Notes under the pieces: generated by a model
The model's input: only the letters and a program-made list of their open reading frames with translations
Databases searched by the model: none
What the model was told of the DNA's origin: nothing
Part shown: positions 47,801-58,500 of the stretch, one piece after another
Position numbering within the stretch: the stretch's first letter is position 1
Layout of the letters: each line of letters starts with the position of its first letter
Assembly (NCBI RefSeq): GCF_963576675.1
Contig: NC_088914.1
Coordinates: 87,480,441-87,544,440, forward strand
Source of the DNA: Euphorbia lathyris
Taxonomy: Eukaryota > Streptophyta > Magnoliopsida > Malpighiales > Euphorbiaceae
Reading direction: 5' to 3'
Length of the DNA: 64,000 nucleotides
Translations under genes and position numbers: made by a program

Positions 47801-50800
47801 GTCACGTCATCTTTAACACCGGATCCTATGACAGTAACTTTTAATCATGTAAAATTTAAACTTTAGTGATTTTATTAACACAAAACAAACATCAGTGCAA
47901 AAAACCTTAAACTTTAGTGACTATGGATGCAATTTACCAAAAAAAAAAAAAAAATTGCAATTATCATAATTTGATTGTTATTACCGGAAAGGAAAGTTCT
48001 TCCATTGATGAATAATTTGCTCCTCTTTGTTGGTTTTTCTTTGTCTTCTTTAATACTCTTCTCTCTTCAGCTAAACTATTGCTTCCATGTATTACCCTGA
48101 ATTTCAAGTTCTTTATAAATGAAAATAAAAATAAAATTATTGACATAGCTATCTTTTTTTTTTTTTTTTTTTTAAAAAATTGCGCAATGCGCTTACATTA
48201 AAGAAGAAAGAAAAATCCCCATCAGACCCCGGATGTGATTCAAACCCATGACCTCCCAAGGCATAGGTAAGCTCTCAACCACTAGGCTAAATATAATTAT
48301 TGACATAGCTATCTAACTAAACAAACAATATAAGTTTAGTAACAAAATTAAAATCAAAAGATAAGGTGCAAAAATACCTCTAACATTTACGGTCAGAAGC
48401 AATTTTATCTCTAACGTTGGCAGCCAAGAGCAATTTTACTCTTAACGCTATCAAGGTGGGTCAATTTCAACCATTATTAGAAAATACAGATATTTTCTTC
48501 CTTATGTTGCGCCATTGCATATCAATTTGTTTAAAAAAAAGTTTTCATATTTTCTAAGATTTAATAATAAAATTGGAGATTAATATTTATAAATTCGGTG
48601 GCATATTTTGAATTTTTTTTGTCCAACTCATACAAAAGACAGTATATTTTTCATTTTTTTTTCATTTTTTTAAACAAGTTTGCATGATAAAACGACATTG
48701 TTTCATTTAATAGATCTCCTACTTATCGGGAGTCCTGTTTCCACCACCGATTATAACATATTTTCTAAAAATAAATTAAAAAAATTCAAACATTTGAGGG
48801 TTAAGGTGTAAAAATATCTTTAACGTTTTGAGTCCGGAGCAATTTTACCCCTAACGTCTAAAATGGTGAAATTTTACCCCTAACGTTGGAAGCCAAGAAC
48901 AATTTTACCCCTAGCGTTGATAAATTAGACCAATTTGAGAAATAATTCATCAAACTGTCTTCTTGGCTAGGAATATTTTCATCTACACTTCACACGTGCG
49001 GCATTTTATCAGTAACAAATTACAAACATATGTTAGGATGTGAAAAAAATAAAAAAATATACTGTCTTTTGTATGAATTGGATAAAAAAATTCAAAAAAT
49101 TCACCGAATTTATAAATATTAATCTCCAATTCTAGTATTAAATTATAAAAAATATGAAGTCTTTTTTTACAACGAATTGATATGCAATTGGTGCAGAATA
49201 AAGAACAAAAATATCTGTGTTTTATAATAGTGTCTAAAATTGACCTAAATTATCAACGCTATGGGTAAAATTGCTCTTGCCTACCAATGTTAGGGGTAAA
49301 ATTACACAATTTTAAATGTTAGGGGTATTTTTACACCTTCACGCAACAATTGAAAATTTAATTTTGTTTTTAAATTAATAGATAGATTGGAATTACTTGA
49401 GGGTCAATTTCATCTTCCATTGATTTGATTTGATCTCCATCAGAATATGCATTGTTGTTGAATTTAAGCTTGTCTAAAGCTAGTTGCAGAGGTTCTAATT
49501 TCTCCCTTTGATTATTTGATTTGTATCTCAAAGATCTATCTCTGTATTTCACATTCTTCAGCTTCCAAATTACATTCTCTCGATCAAGCTGTTGATATAT
49601 AAATTAACTATAATGTGAATTAAAAAAAATAAAAATAAATTTCTATCCGATATAATAAAAGGACAATATTATCTTATAGAAAGTGGGTGATACTGAAGTA
49701 GAAGACCTGATTTTAAAAATATTATTGACAGGGCTATATTAGTAAGATGGACGCTAATATATGTGGACGGATTTGAAAACTGCGAGGCCCGATAAGTTGG
49801 ATTTTGATTAAAACAGAAAACTTCTAGGGTCAATTACATGAATATCATAATTAAGTATAAAATTACAACTAAATTGTATCATCAAATTTAATTCTTAATA
49901 TGTAATTATTCTTTATATATATTATGATTTTATATAATAGTTTAAAAATTCTAGACTCCAATTCATAAATCATAAACCCTAAAAAATATATTCTAAATTT
50001 CTAATTTATAAATTCTAATCTTTAAAATATATTAAAAGTACTGATTTTACTAATTTGACATAATCCAAAATTATGATTTGACAAAGTTGTAAATAGTTTT
50101 TGAAAGATGAATTTCTGTGTAATTTTCCCTTTGGAAAAATTACACAGAAATTCATCTTTTAATAACTATTTACAACTATGTTATGTCATAATTTTGGATT
50201 ATGTCAAACTAGTAAAATCAGTACTTTTAATATATTTTAAGGATTAAAATTTATAAATTAGAAGTCTAGAATATATTTTCTAGGATTTATGATTTATGAA
50301 TTGGAGTCTAGAATTTTAAACTATGATGTAAAATCATAATATATAAAAAAATAATGACATATTAAAAATTAAGTTTAGTGATATGATTTACTTGTAATTT
50401 TGTATTTAATTATGATATTTATGTATTTTACCCGAGAAATTTACACAGAATTACAAGTTTTAAAAATTATTTAGAATTAAATCAACCTTATTTTTCAATA
50501 TTATCAATTGGAGTAATCTCTTTTCATTTTGTCAAATTGAACACCCACGATTCTTATATACATTAGAAAATAAGTAACTGTTTTCTAAAAAAATAAAAAA
50601 ATCAGTAACTGTTTGACATTTGTAGAATAAGTTTTGATACTTTTGATACATTAAGGATTAGTTTATCAATATTGATTAAATACTAATATTATTAGTATAC
50701 ATGACTTCTATGTAAAGAGCCCAAACTTCTATATGGTATTGGATCAACAGTTACACTACCATATCGACTTAAATGGGTCAAATAGTACCAGTGCTTCCAG

Positions 50801-53239
50801 TGGCGAATACATGATTGTTCGGTTGGGGGGCCGATTTTACACGTATGTGTGTAAAATTTTTTGTTTTTGCTAAATCGAACTTATTTAAATTTTTTTCGTG
50901 CATATACATTATAATCTGAGTGATCAAGAATCAATTTTTAAGTACTAACGTAAAACTTCTCAAAATTAAGCTATATTGCGTTTAAGATTCTTAACATGTA
51001 AAAAAATTGTGTCTAATAGAAAAAATCGGATTTAGGGAGAGCCAATAGGCAAAAAAAAAATTTAGAAATTTGGATTTAAGGAGGACCCAAAAAAATTAGA
51101 ATTTTAGATTTAAAAATTACCTAACAGGACCTATGCCAATTTTGGGTGCTAATTGAGCATCCGATCTAAATTTCTTGGAGACAGGGGGCCGAAACCAGTA
51201 CATCCTCAAATTTTGTAGAGACAGAGGAGACCGAAACTACTCGTGATTATGGTGGTTCCGAAGGCCAGAGGGGCCCATCCCCTTTATCCGCCCTTGAGTG
51301 CTTCTTACATCAAGTGACCAAATATTTAAATTCTAGCAACTTCATTTGTTAATTAAATATAAATACATGCTAAAATGAGTTTGTGTGAGATTGCCAACTT
51401 GTTAAATTAGGAAGTTATATGAATTCTTAAATATATAAGGTAATAATTAAATCTATTTTTTAGTCACCTTTTAAAACGAATTAGGTCTTTGTTCACAGAG
51501 ATGATAATAAAATGTAATTTTGACACCTTAAATTTTTAGGTTAATTGTTTTCTCGGAGTAAATTAGACTCAAGTTTAAGATGATATTAGAGTCTCCTGGT
51601 CCAATGTTTGAACACTTATATATTGTGGGCCATCGCAAGATATCAAGTCCTGTAAACTTTACATTCCAAATGTTCATCACTAAATATGAGAGAATCCGTT
51701 AAATATCCCACACTGACTAGTTACAAAGGTAATACGCCATTTATCAATGAGACAATCATCCTCATCAAGGTATCTTCTACGGTGAGTCGGACCTAACTAG
51801 CTTGTTGTTAAGATGATCAATTGTTTACACGGTTGTAATTTTTGTTGCATTTATATCATATATAATTATGTGGAAGATACATAACATGATTATGTTTCGA
51901 TAAACATGGAAACAATGTCTAAGTGCTCCTCAAATTGAACCTTACTTTTTTACGGCTCCTTACTTTAAAAATTGGACATAAAAGTCCTTGAACTCCCGTT
52001 TATTAATATGGAAGTACTTCAACTATGTTGCACGGACACGGATACGGATACGGTATCCGACACGGACACGGACACGGGAAACGTCATTTCTATAAAATAC
52101 AGGACACGGATACTTGGGGGACACGTGTAAATATTAAAAATATTGGGGCAAATTTATAAATATTAAAAATATATCCAATCTCCAAGCAAAACAATTAGAA
52201 ATTTGAGTAGGAACAGGAACGTAAGAATTTAGAATGTTAGCAGCCCTATTTATATAGATGGATGGAGAAGTTTGAGAGTTTTTGTATTAATGGCATATTA
52301 ATTCCCCCTGTCCCTGTCCTTTGGAGTTTCTGACTCTCCAATGGAATAAGAATCAATCGGTTATTGAAGGAGATGAACGGAATCGGAAAGGATTTTTCGG
52401 TTTTGAAGGAGATGAACGGAATAGGAAAGGATGTAATCGGTTATTGAAGGAGATGAACGGAATAGGAAAGGATGTAATCGGAATCGGAAAGGATTTTTCG
52501 GTTTTGAAGAATTAGGGTTTTTTTCCTGGGACACACGTATCCTTCACTGATACGCGTGTCCAATTTTCCGAAATTACAGACACGGCCCCGACACGGTGTC
52601 CATAGAGTGTCCGGCCGTATCAGTGTCGGAAACGTATCGGACACGCGATACGTGATGATTCCGAAGTGTCCGTGCATCATAGTACTTCAACCTTTTATTA
52701 CCCTTCATTATAGAGACGACGGAAATTGTTCTAACCAATTTTAATTCATGGAATTTTCTAGTTTTGAGATCGTTTAGATATTGTTGGATGAAGAGAGACA
52801 ATCGGTTATCTAAACAGAGAAATATCCGACGATAGTGATTTAAAAAATCGAAAACAAATGGTTCTATAAAAAATATAGTTTTAAATAACTTTATAATTTA
52901 CTATTTTAGTTTAAGATAATCACTTGATTTTAAAATATAGTCAAGAAACGGCAGGCGATTCCGTATTTCGTTTCCGTTTCTATCACAGTTTCCTAATTAA
53001 ATTTTCTTAAAAGTAAAGTTTCTCAATGTCTGTTTCCATAGTCGGAAAGGAAATGTATATGAACTGAAAAACGGTATTAAAGAGGAGTTTACTTTGCATA
53101 CCTTTAATTGTTCTATCTGATCGAAAATGGCGAAACGTTTTTTATTCATACATTGAATGATCCTCTCAGCCTGTTGAATTCTGCATTTGGAAGTTGGATC
53201 TAAGCATGGAATAACATGAACATCCGAGCTCTCTTTCAT
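44870..53239 (-). CDS. Short proton-pump-interactor-like coiled-coil protein, five exons
   Basis: Minus-strand exons 53239-53102, 49588-49397, 48110-47985, 46069-45899 and 45049-44870 join at phase 0 through GT-AG introns to give 268 residues with no stop. Order follows the coiled-coil core of proton pump interactor (PPI1) proteins: DPTSKCRIQQAERIIQCMNK; REKLEPLQLALDKLKFNNNA; IHGSNSLAEERRVLKK; KREKTIANAAVNGRFW; then a final heptad-rich exon ending in a YQCILQLRK-like end where PPI1 has its conserved LRKQ. PPI1 binds and stimulates the plasma-membrane proton ATPase. Arabidopsis PPI1 is about 612 residues; here the N-terminal region and everything after LRK, including any membrane anchor, are absent. 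Introns are full of transposons (first intron 3.5 kb). It could be a short functional paralogue or a decaying copy whose frame still survives. The exon 3 acceptor (TATAAAG) is the weakest site. Confidence 0.72.
46240..47360. repeat. Dispersed repeat P, copy 1, split by a fold-back MITE
   Basis: 46300-46740 matches 53540-53990, with AAAACTGAAAATTCTCTCT and TAATTGATGTGTGACAATC blocks, and 47293-47360 matches the right end of copy 2. The piece between (46745-47292) is a separate insertion. At 46601-46701 three GGATGCGGCAT-type units form interlocking hairpins. It lies in the intron between exons 3 and 4 of the PPI-like gene. No coding content. Confidence 0.7.
46745..47292. mobile_element. Fold-back MITE with ~162-bp inverted arms
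   Basis: The left arm 46745 to about 46908 (starting AGGGTTAATACACATATTTG) is the near-perfect reverse complement of 47131-47292. The loop is about 220 bp. T-runs on both sides hide any target duplication. Long arms suggest a Mutator-like origin. It is nested within repeat P copy 1. Confidence 0.85.
48155..48294 (-). mobile_element. tRNA-derived SINE (second family) with 20-bp target duplication
   Basis: On the minus strand: A box-like TAGCCTAGTGGTTGAGAGC, B box-like GGTCATGGGTTTGAATC, a short body and a poly(A) tail (T-run from 48155). The 20-bp direct repeat AATTATTGACATAGCTATCT flanks it at 48135-48154 and 48295-48314. It lies 24 bp upstream, on the minus strand, of the exon 3 acceptor of the PPI-like gene. 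It is unrelated in body to the Au-like SINEs. Confidence 0.9.
48361..49347. repeat. Inverted pair of TIR-type repeats
   Basis: The left end (AAGGTGCAAAAATACC) and right end read inward (AAGGTGTAAAAATACC) are inverted repeats. ACCCCTAACGTT-type phrases recur at 48410, 48850 and 49290. The inner halves around 48600-48660 and 49040-49110 (GACAGTATATTTTT / AATATACTGTC) are also inverted. The structure is best read as two related MITEs tail to tail or one large fold-back. No target duplication was found. It lies in intron 2 of the PPI-like gene. Confidence 0.7.
49827..50433. repeat. Two MITE units head to head (large palindrome)
   Basis: Arms of about 300 bp mirror each other around 50130 (TGTGTAATTTTCCC / GGAAAAATTACACA). 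The outer ends are GGGTCAATTACATGAATATC and, read inward, GGGTAAAATACATAAATATC. A third unit of the same family is the one split by the LINE at 28158 and 34422. It lies in intron 1 of the PPI-like gene. Confidence 0.8.
50798..51296. mobile_element. hAT-type MITE
   Basis: Ends are CAGTGGCGAATAC and, read inward, CAAGGGCGGATAAAGGGG. The 8-bp duplication AGTGCTTC lies at 50790-50797 and 51297-51304. 499 bp, no ORF. It lies in intron 1 of the PPI-like gene. Confidence 0.85.
52023..52682. mobile_element. hAT-type MITE with GGACACGG arrays and an internal tandem repeat
   Basis: Ends are CTATGTTGCACGGACACGG and, read inward, CTATGATGCACGGACAC. The 8-bp duplication TACTTCAA lies at 52015-52022 and 52683-52690. 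ACACGG and ATACGG words cluster near both ends. Inside, about 52355-52512, a unit of roughly 40-45 bp (GGAGATGAACGGAATMGGAA with a variable tail) is repeated three times. It lies in intron 1 of the PPI-like gene. Confidence 0.9.
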
Positions 53240-53474
53240 ATGTTTTTATTTCTATTTTTATTTTTTATGATTAAAATAAAATAGGAATTGAGTTGCAGAG
53301 ATAGATAAAAATGAAAAGAATATATAATTAGCTACAAATATTAATTAATTATTTTTCAATGAAGCTTGTCTACATATCACTTGCTCCCTACTCCAAGTAA
53401 TTAAAGTCAACCATCTCTTTTGCCAAAAAAAAAAAAAAAACTTTAGCTTTATGCAATAGAAAATTTTAGTCAAC

Positions 53475-54057
53475 TGCTAAATACCGCAACCAAATTCCTT
53501 ATCACCGCCTCTTTTGGACTTTTTTGCCTTTCACATAATTTTGATCAAAAACTGAAAATTCTCTCTCCAAAATCATAAACCCGAACGATAATAATTGAAA
53601 TTATGAAAATAATTGATGTGTGACAATCTGAACCCCGAAAATGGATGATTACGAGTCGGAAACATTAAGATTTACATCTTTTTATTAAAGAACTCATGAA
53701 AATAATACATATTTTTCATGACGATTTTACATTTTTCATCATAAAAAATTGAATGATTTAGTATTTTTCGTCACTAAAATTTTTATGATTTTGCATATTT
53801 CAAAATTTGGCCTAAACGGATGCGGCATACCGTTCGACCCATGGCAGGAACGGATGCGGCATACCACTCGACCATGGTGGGAACGGATGCGGCATCCGTT
53901 CCCGCCATGGGTCGAACGGTATGTCGCATCCGTTTAGGCTAAATTTTGAATTTTCTCTCAAAATTTTTTTTTTCCCCAATTTCGGAAATTTTTTTATGCC
54001 AACGGCAAAATTGTCCAATGGGTGCGGTGATAAGGAATTTGGTTGCAGTATTTAGCA
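53475..54057. repeat. Dispersed repeat P, copy 2, with terminal inverted repeats
   Basis: The ends are TGCTAAATACCGCAACC and, read inward, TGCTAAATACTGCAACC, inverted over about 34 bp. The interior matches copy 1 at 46240-47360. At 53816-53935 four GGATGCGGCAT units alternate with CCATGG-centred pieces and form a long hairpin. Apparent ORFs follow this palindrome and are not genes. No target duplication was identified. It sits just upstream of the PPI-like gene. Confidence 0.75.
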
Positions 54058-54587
54058 ATACCCTTTTATGAACTACTCCTTCTGACTTCACAGTACATAA
54101 CTTTTAAGATTAAAAACGTAAAAGTTAGAAAATATAATTAATTTTAATTAAAAGACTTTGTTGTCATTGTATTAATTGCATCTATCATTTAATTTTTTTT
54201 CTATTTTCAAAATAAAAATACAACTTAAATAGGCGTATATTTGGTAAAAGTCAATTAAGATGCATGGATTGAATCAAAACGTCATGTATTATGTAACAAA
54301 AAAAAAAATCTTTAGAAAGACATGTATTGTGGAACAGATGGAGTAGTTAATTGGTATCTGATTATCACATCGAATCTTTAAAAAAAATATAAATTTATAA
54401 CAATTTCGAATTCATGCAGCTTAACAAGTTCGTTTTTCAAAAAATTAATTATAACTGTAGTAATAATATAGTAAATATGAATAAAGTAAAATTTTGCAAT
54501 ATGACTATTAGGCAGGATAGATTTAATCTTAATGTATAAAACAATTGATCATAAACTTAATGTTTACCAGACGGTGTAATTTCAAGC

Positions 54588-54834
54588 ATCGTTAATGGAA
54601 AATGAGTTTTTTTTTTTTATTAAGGCTTAAACAATATGAAGCCTTCTAAAGTTGTCCATTTTGGTCACTTTACTCCCAAACTTAAGGACAACCCATTAAG
54701 AGGTATGCTATATCGCTTTTAAGGAATTAGAGTGGCTAATGAATTGTCCATTAAGTTCAGGAGGCAATGTGACCAAACAGAATGAACAATTTTAAGAGAC
54801 TCCATATGATTTAGACTTTTCATTAACAAAAAGA
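54588..54834. mobile_element. Probable MITE with inverted arms
   Basis: Arms at about 54620-54715 and 54725-54821 are imperfect inverted repeats (TTGTCCATTTTGGTCAC / GTGACCAAACAGAATGAACA). A 15-bp direct repeat GGTGTAATTTCAAGC at 54573-54587 and 54835-54849 brackets it, perhaps an aged target duplication. Confidence 0.55.
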
Positions 54835-54849
54835 GGTGTAATTTCAAGC

Positions 54850-55382
54850 CATTGGTTCTTACAATACAAAATTAGATTCATACCATTAAAAAAAAGGATT
54901 TAATGCTCATTAATTTCCTTTTTTTTCATACATAGTACATAAAATTTAAAAGGTCCAAAAATTGATTAATGAAGTTCAAATCCATTAATGAGATAAAATT
55001 AAACTTGACTTAGAAACACTTAGACCATGTCCATGGGTCGGTTTCGGGCCGGGCCTGATGGACTTTTATGTAACAATGATTATTTCAAGCTCAGTCCAGT
55101 CCATTTTTAATTTAGACGGATTCGAGCGGGCTCGGGCTTCAAACTCAAATCCAAAGTCTAGCCCTAAAAAAATACATAATTTTAATTATAAAAATAAATA
55201 TATAAATTTCTTAATTAATATTAATAAGACGGACCGGGCTGACTGATCTGTGCTATTTTCATCAGTCTCAAACCCGTCCAAAAAATAGACGAACTTTAAC
55301 GAATCTGGACCAGATTGGACCTAAGATTAATTTTCATTATCCAAGCCTAGTCTAAAGGACAAGGATTTGAGCGGGTACCAAA
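54850..55382. other. Repeat-like flank left of the viral insertion
   Basis: Phrases such as TTTCGGGCCGGGCCTGATGG (55046-55065) and GACGGACCGGGCTGACTGA near 55230 resemble an old repeat family with G/C-rich ends. No ends can be fixed and no gene is visible. The viral sequence starts abruptly at about 55383. Confidence 0.4.
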
Positions 55383-55527
55383 GTACTTTCTTAATTTAGT
55401 TTAGTCATATCATATCTTAAGTAATGATCCTAGGTTCTGGTCTCCTTGCAATAAAAGAACCATGTCGTGGCCATTAAGAGTGTAAGAGGCCTTCGTTTCG
55501 GTGTGAATTGCAGGAGCTCCCAGTCGC

Positions 55528-55540
55528 TGGTATCAGATCC
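55528..55540 (+). other. Viral primer-binding site
   Basis: TGGTATCAGATCC matches the initiator tRNA-Met complement used by plant pararetroviruses. It defines the conventional start of the viral genome and lies 58 bp before the polyprotein ATG. Confidence 0.85.
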
Positions 55541-55597
55541 ATAAGATAAAGGTATGATTGATTAAATTAAGGAGTACAGAGGAAAGATCATTCAATC

Positions 55598-58500
55598 ATG
55601 GAATCACCTTCAACTTCTACTTCTAATCCCATTCAACTTTCTTCTTCTCTTTCTATCCCATCATCCTTTCGATAAACCAAAACCTCAAAAATTGAAAATC
55701 TTGTGGAATACTCTTATGTTCCAAAAGATGCTCAAATCCACTCAACCAACTTACCCTTGATCAATCCATACAACATTTATAGGCGTGATTCTTCTATCAC
55801 AAGAAGTATCAGGTCTTTAATCTCCACCAGACGACCGTATGCTAAAGAATATGTCCAAACTTCCAAAATGGACCAATGTTCTCTGAAGGCTACCAGTGCA
55901 GAGCAATATGTAACCTTGGAGATTCCTACTTCTTTCATATCTAAATGGAGGCAAGAAGGATACTCCCATTCCACCTTGGTGCAATACGTATTATTCTGAC
56001 TCTTCATGGTAGGAAGGGTCTCCCAGTCACAGCACGAGTAAGCCTGTTGGATACTAGATTTCTTAAGTTTGAACATGCTGTCATCGGCACAGTTTTAAAA
56101 ACGCTCAATGCCGGTAGTATTGTTCTAACATTTTTTCCAAACTTCAACCTTTCATTACATGACCCAAACCTTCCTTCCACCTTTAAGATTCAAGTACAAC
56201 TAATTGGTGCTGAACAAATCTCTACAGCTGTTGCAGCAACAGTTCACCACCAACTCATTTATCGGCTCCAGAATCATGCACTTGACATGCCAACACAGAG
56301 TACTTCATCTGAAGCCTTGTTCTTAATTGCGAAAGAAGATGACAATCCAACAATTGTACAAATCCCTCGCCAGATCTCCAGGGAAGAGCTTACTCAGTTG
56401 ATGCCTCTTGAATGGCTCACTGCATATGAGAAATTGCACCAGATTTCTCAACCTGTCCAAACCACTTCTTCATCTTTTCAGAACAGGGAAGATGGACTGG
56501 TAAAGACAGTTTTCCAACCCCCAAGGCACTCTTTTCACCAAGTCATGATGATCTCTCCGGCCTCTTTTCCTAGAGAAAAGAAGATTCCCATCCATAGTTT
56601 TGGGCCTGATGGTCGACACACCTATGTTTCACACATAGATGGTCATTTCATCTGGGATGTTCCCGGGTAGTGGGATGTGTGATCCATCGTGTACATGTGT
56701 AGAAGATCTTGATTCTGATGATGAATCTTGCGATAATTACTCGCACAAGAAAATAGCAAAGCCATCCAAAAAAGGAGCATGTCGCTCGTCCTCAACCAGA
56801 GCTCCGACAAAGACTGATGATGATGATGCACCCTGGATCGGTATCCATCACAGAAAAGATATCACTCCAGACCCTCAATTTAAGGTCACCCTAGCTTATC
56901 TAAAGCCTCTTGCAATCTACAAAAGGGAGCTTGAATTTCTTGCAAAATTAAAAAGACGGTGTCATCCTTCTCCACATGTTTATTCTCCAGAACTACCACC
57001 TCTTGTACAACCATGCATGATGAACACCAGTTTTACCCCAGAAGATTTCCCACCTTTGACAAAACAAACCAACACCCAGTCTAAAATAGTATCCTTTCCT
57101 TACATACCTTCCCATACTGTTACCCATACTGGCCATCTTGAAGAACCTAAACCCTTTGAGTCTGTGCTAAACTGGCAGACTGACAATGCCATAGCCCAGA
57201 ATAATTACCTTCAAAAGATTGATCACAAGCTTGAGCATATGGTTTCCTCCCAGAAACACATGTTCCAAAAGGTTGATTCTTTGACAGAGTTTGCACTCAA
57301 AATGCAGAAAGATCTGACACAGCAGATCCAAAAGGTTGACAACAATCTTCGAACTTTGATCTCTCAGCGAAGATTTGGTCAAGAATTCAACCAGAAAGAA
57401 GCTAAGATTAGGAGGTTAAAAGATCAGTTAGCTCAAGTAGAAGCAGACTTGGCAAAGGTTCAATCTCAACCTTCAACTTCTCCTCCAGAATTTGTGGATC
57501 CCTTTTCCAGATCCCCTCATCATTTTTCACCTTTTCCACCTCCAGCACAAATATATACTCCTTTTCAGATGATCCATGAACAACTTCAAGCTCCACCCAC
57601 AAAAGTTTTATCTTCTTCTGGCTCATTTGAAGAAGATTCTCCGAAGCCAAAACATCACAGGCCCTCAAAAGACAAACAACCTATGTTTTCCAATATGGCT
57701 TCCATGATTAACCATCTCACCATTGTCCCGGAGTATTCTACAGACTCCTCAGAAGGAACATCTGAAGATCTTCCTTTAGAACTTGATGCTGATATTACTG
57801 ATATTACTCATATACTCATGGCTGATGAACAACATTCTTCTGCACCAACCCCTGGTGTGACAGAACCCACAGTTGAAGAACCAGCTGATGAAGATTTTAT
57901 GTTCTATGAAGAACCTAAAACTACCAAGCCAACATCTGGTCCTTGGTTCACATTTGATCATCTCCCTCCTCATCGATGGAGAGACCATCTCCATGAAATG
58001 GCAGCATGGATAGATTTGCAAATGACTAAACAAGATGTCACCATGAAGGAGGTGCTAACTGAATTTGTCTCTCGGTTTACAGGCACGCTTCGAGAATGGT
58101 TCCAAAGTCTTGGACCATACAAGATGGCCGCCTTTCTCAATCTTCCAACGGCTAGTCATGCTCTGGGAGAGATCCATCAACAGTTCATCGGCGATCCTAA
58201 AAAATATCACAACCAGATGAAACAAGAATTCTTTGATATGAAATGCTGCTCTTTGAAGAAAAAAGATCTAGACTTTCATTATCAAAGAATGGTGAAGAGG
58301 TACTACATGCTAAATGGGTATAATGATCCGAATCTTCGGTACACTTATATTTCCTCTCTACCAACCGAACTCCAACCAGAGTTACAACGTCTCATCACAG
58401 CTACAGGCAGAAATTTCGCTGAAATCAGCATTGGGGAAATTCACCAATTCACTCTTCTTGCTCTAGAGAAATTGTGTGAGCAACAACGCCTCTTCAGCAA

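Noticed and set aside
48090..48100. Alternative exon 3 acceptor at TTCAG in the PPI-like gene
   Set aside because: It would enter a stop codon within seven codons; the TATAAAG acceptor upstream keeps frame and family match.
46745..50433. CRISPR-like repeat arrays
   Set aside because: The repeats are inverted MITE arms without regular spacers, in a plant nuclear context.
52321..52801. Short ORFs within the hAT MITE
   Set aside because: They read through tandem repeats and inverted ends of a non-autonomous element.
53749..54018. Paired 62- and 68-codon ORFs with similar peptides on opposite strands
   Set aside because: They are produced by the GGATGCGGCAT palindrome, not by protein selection.
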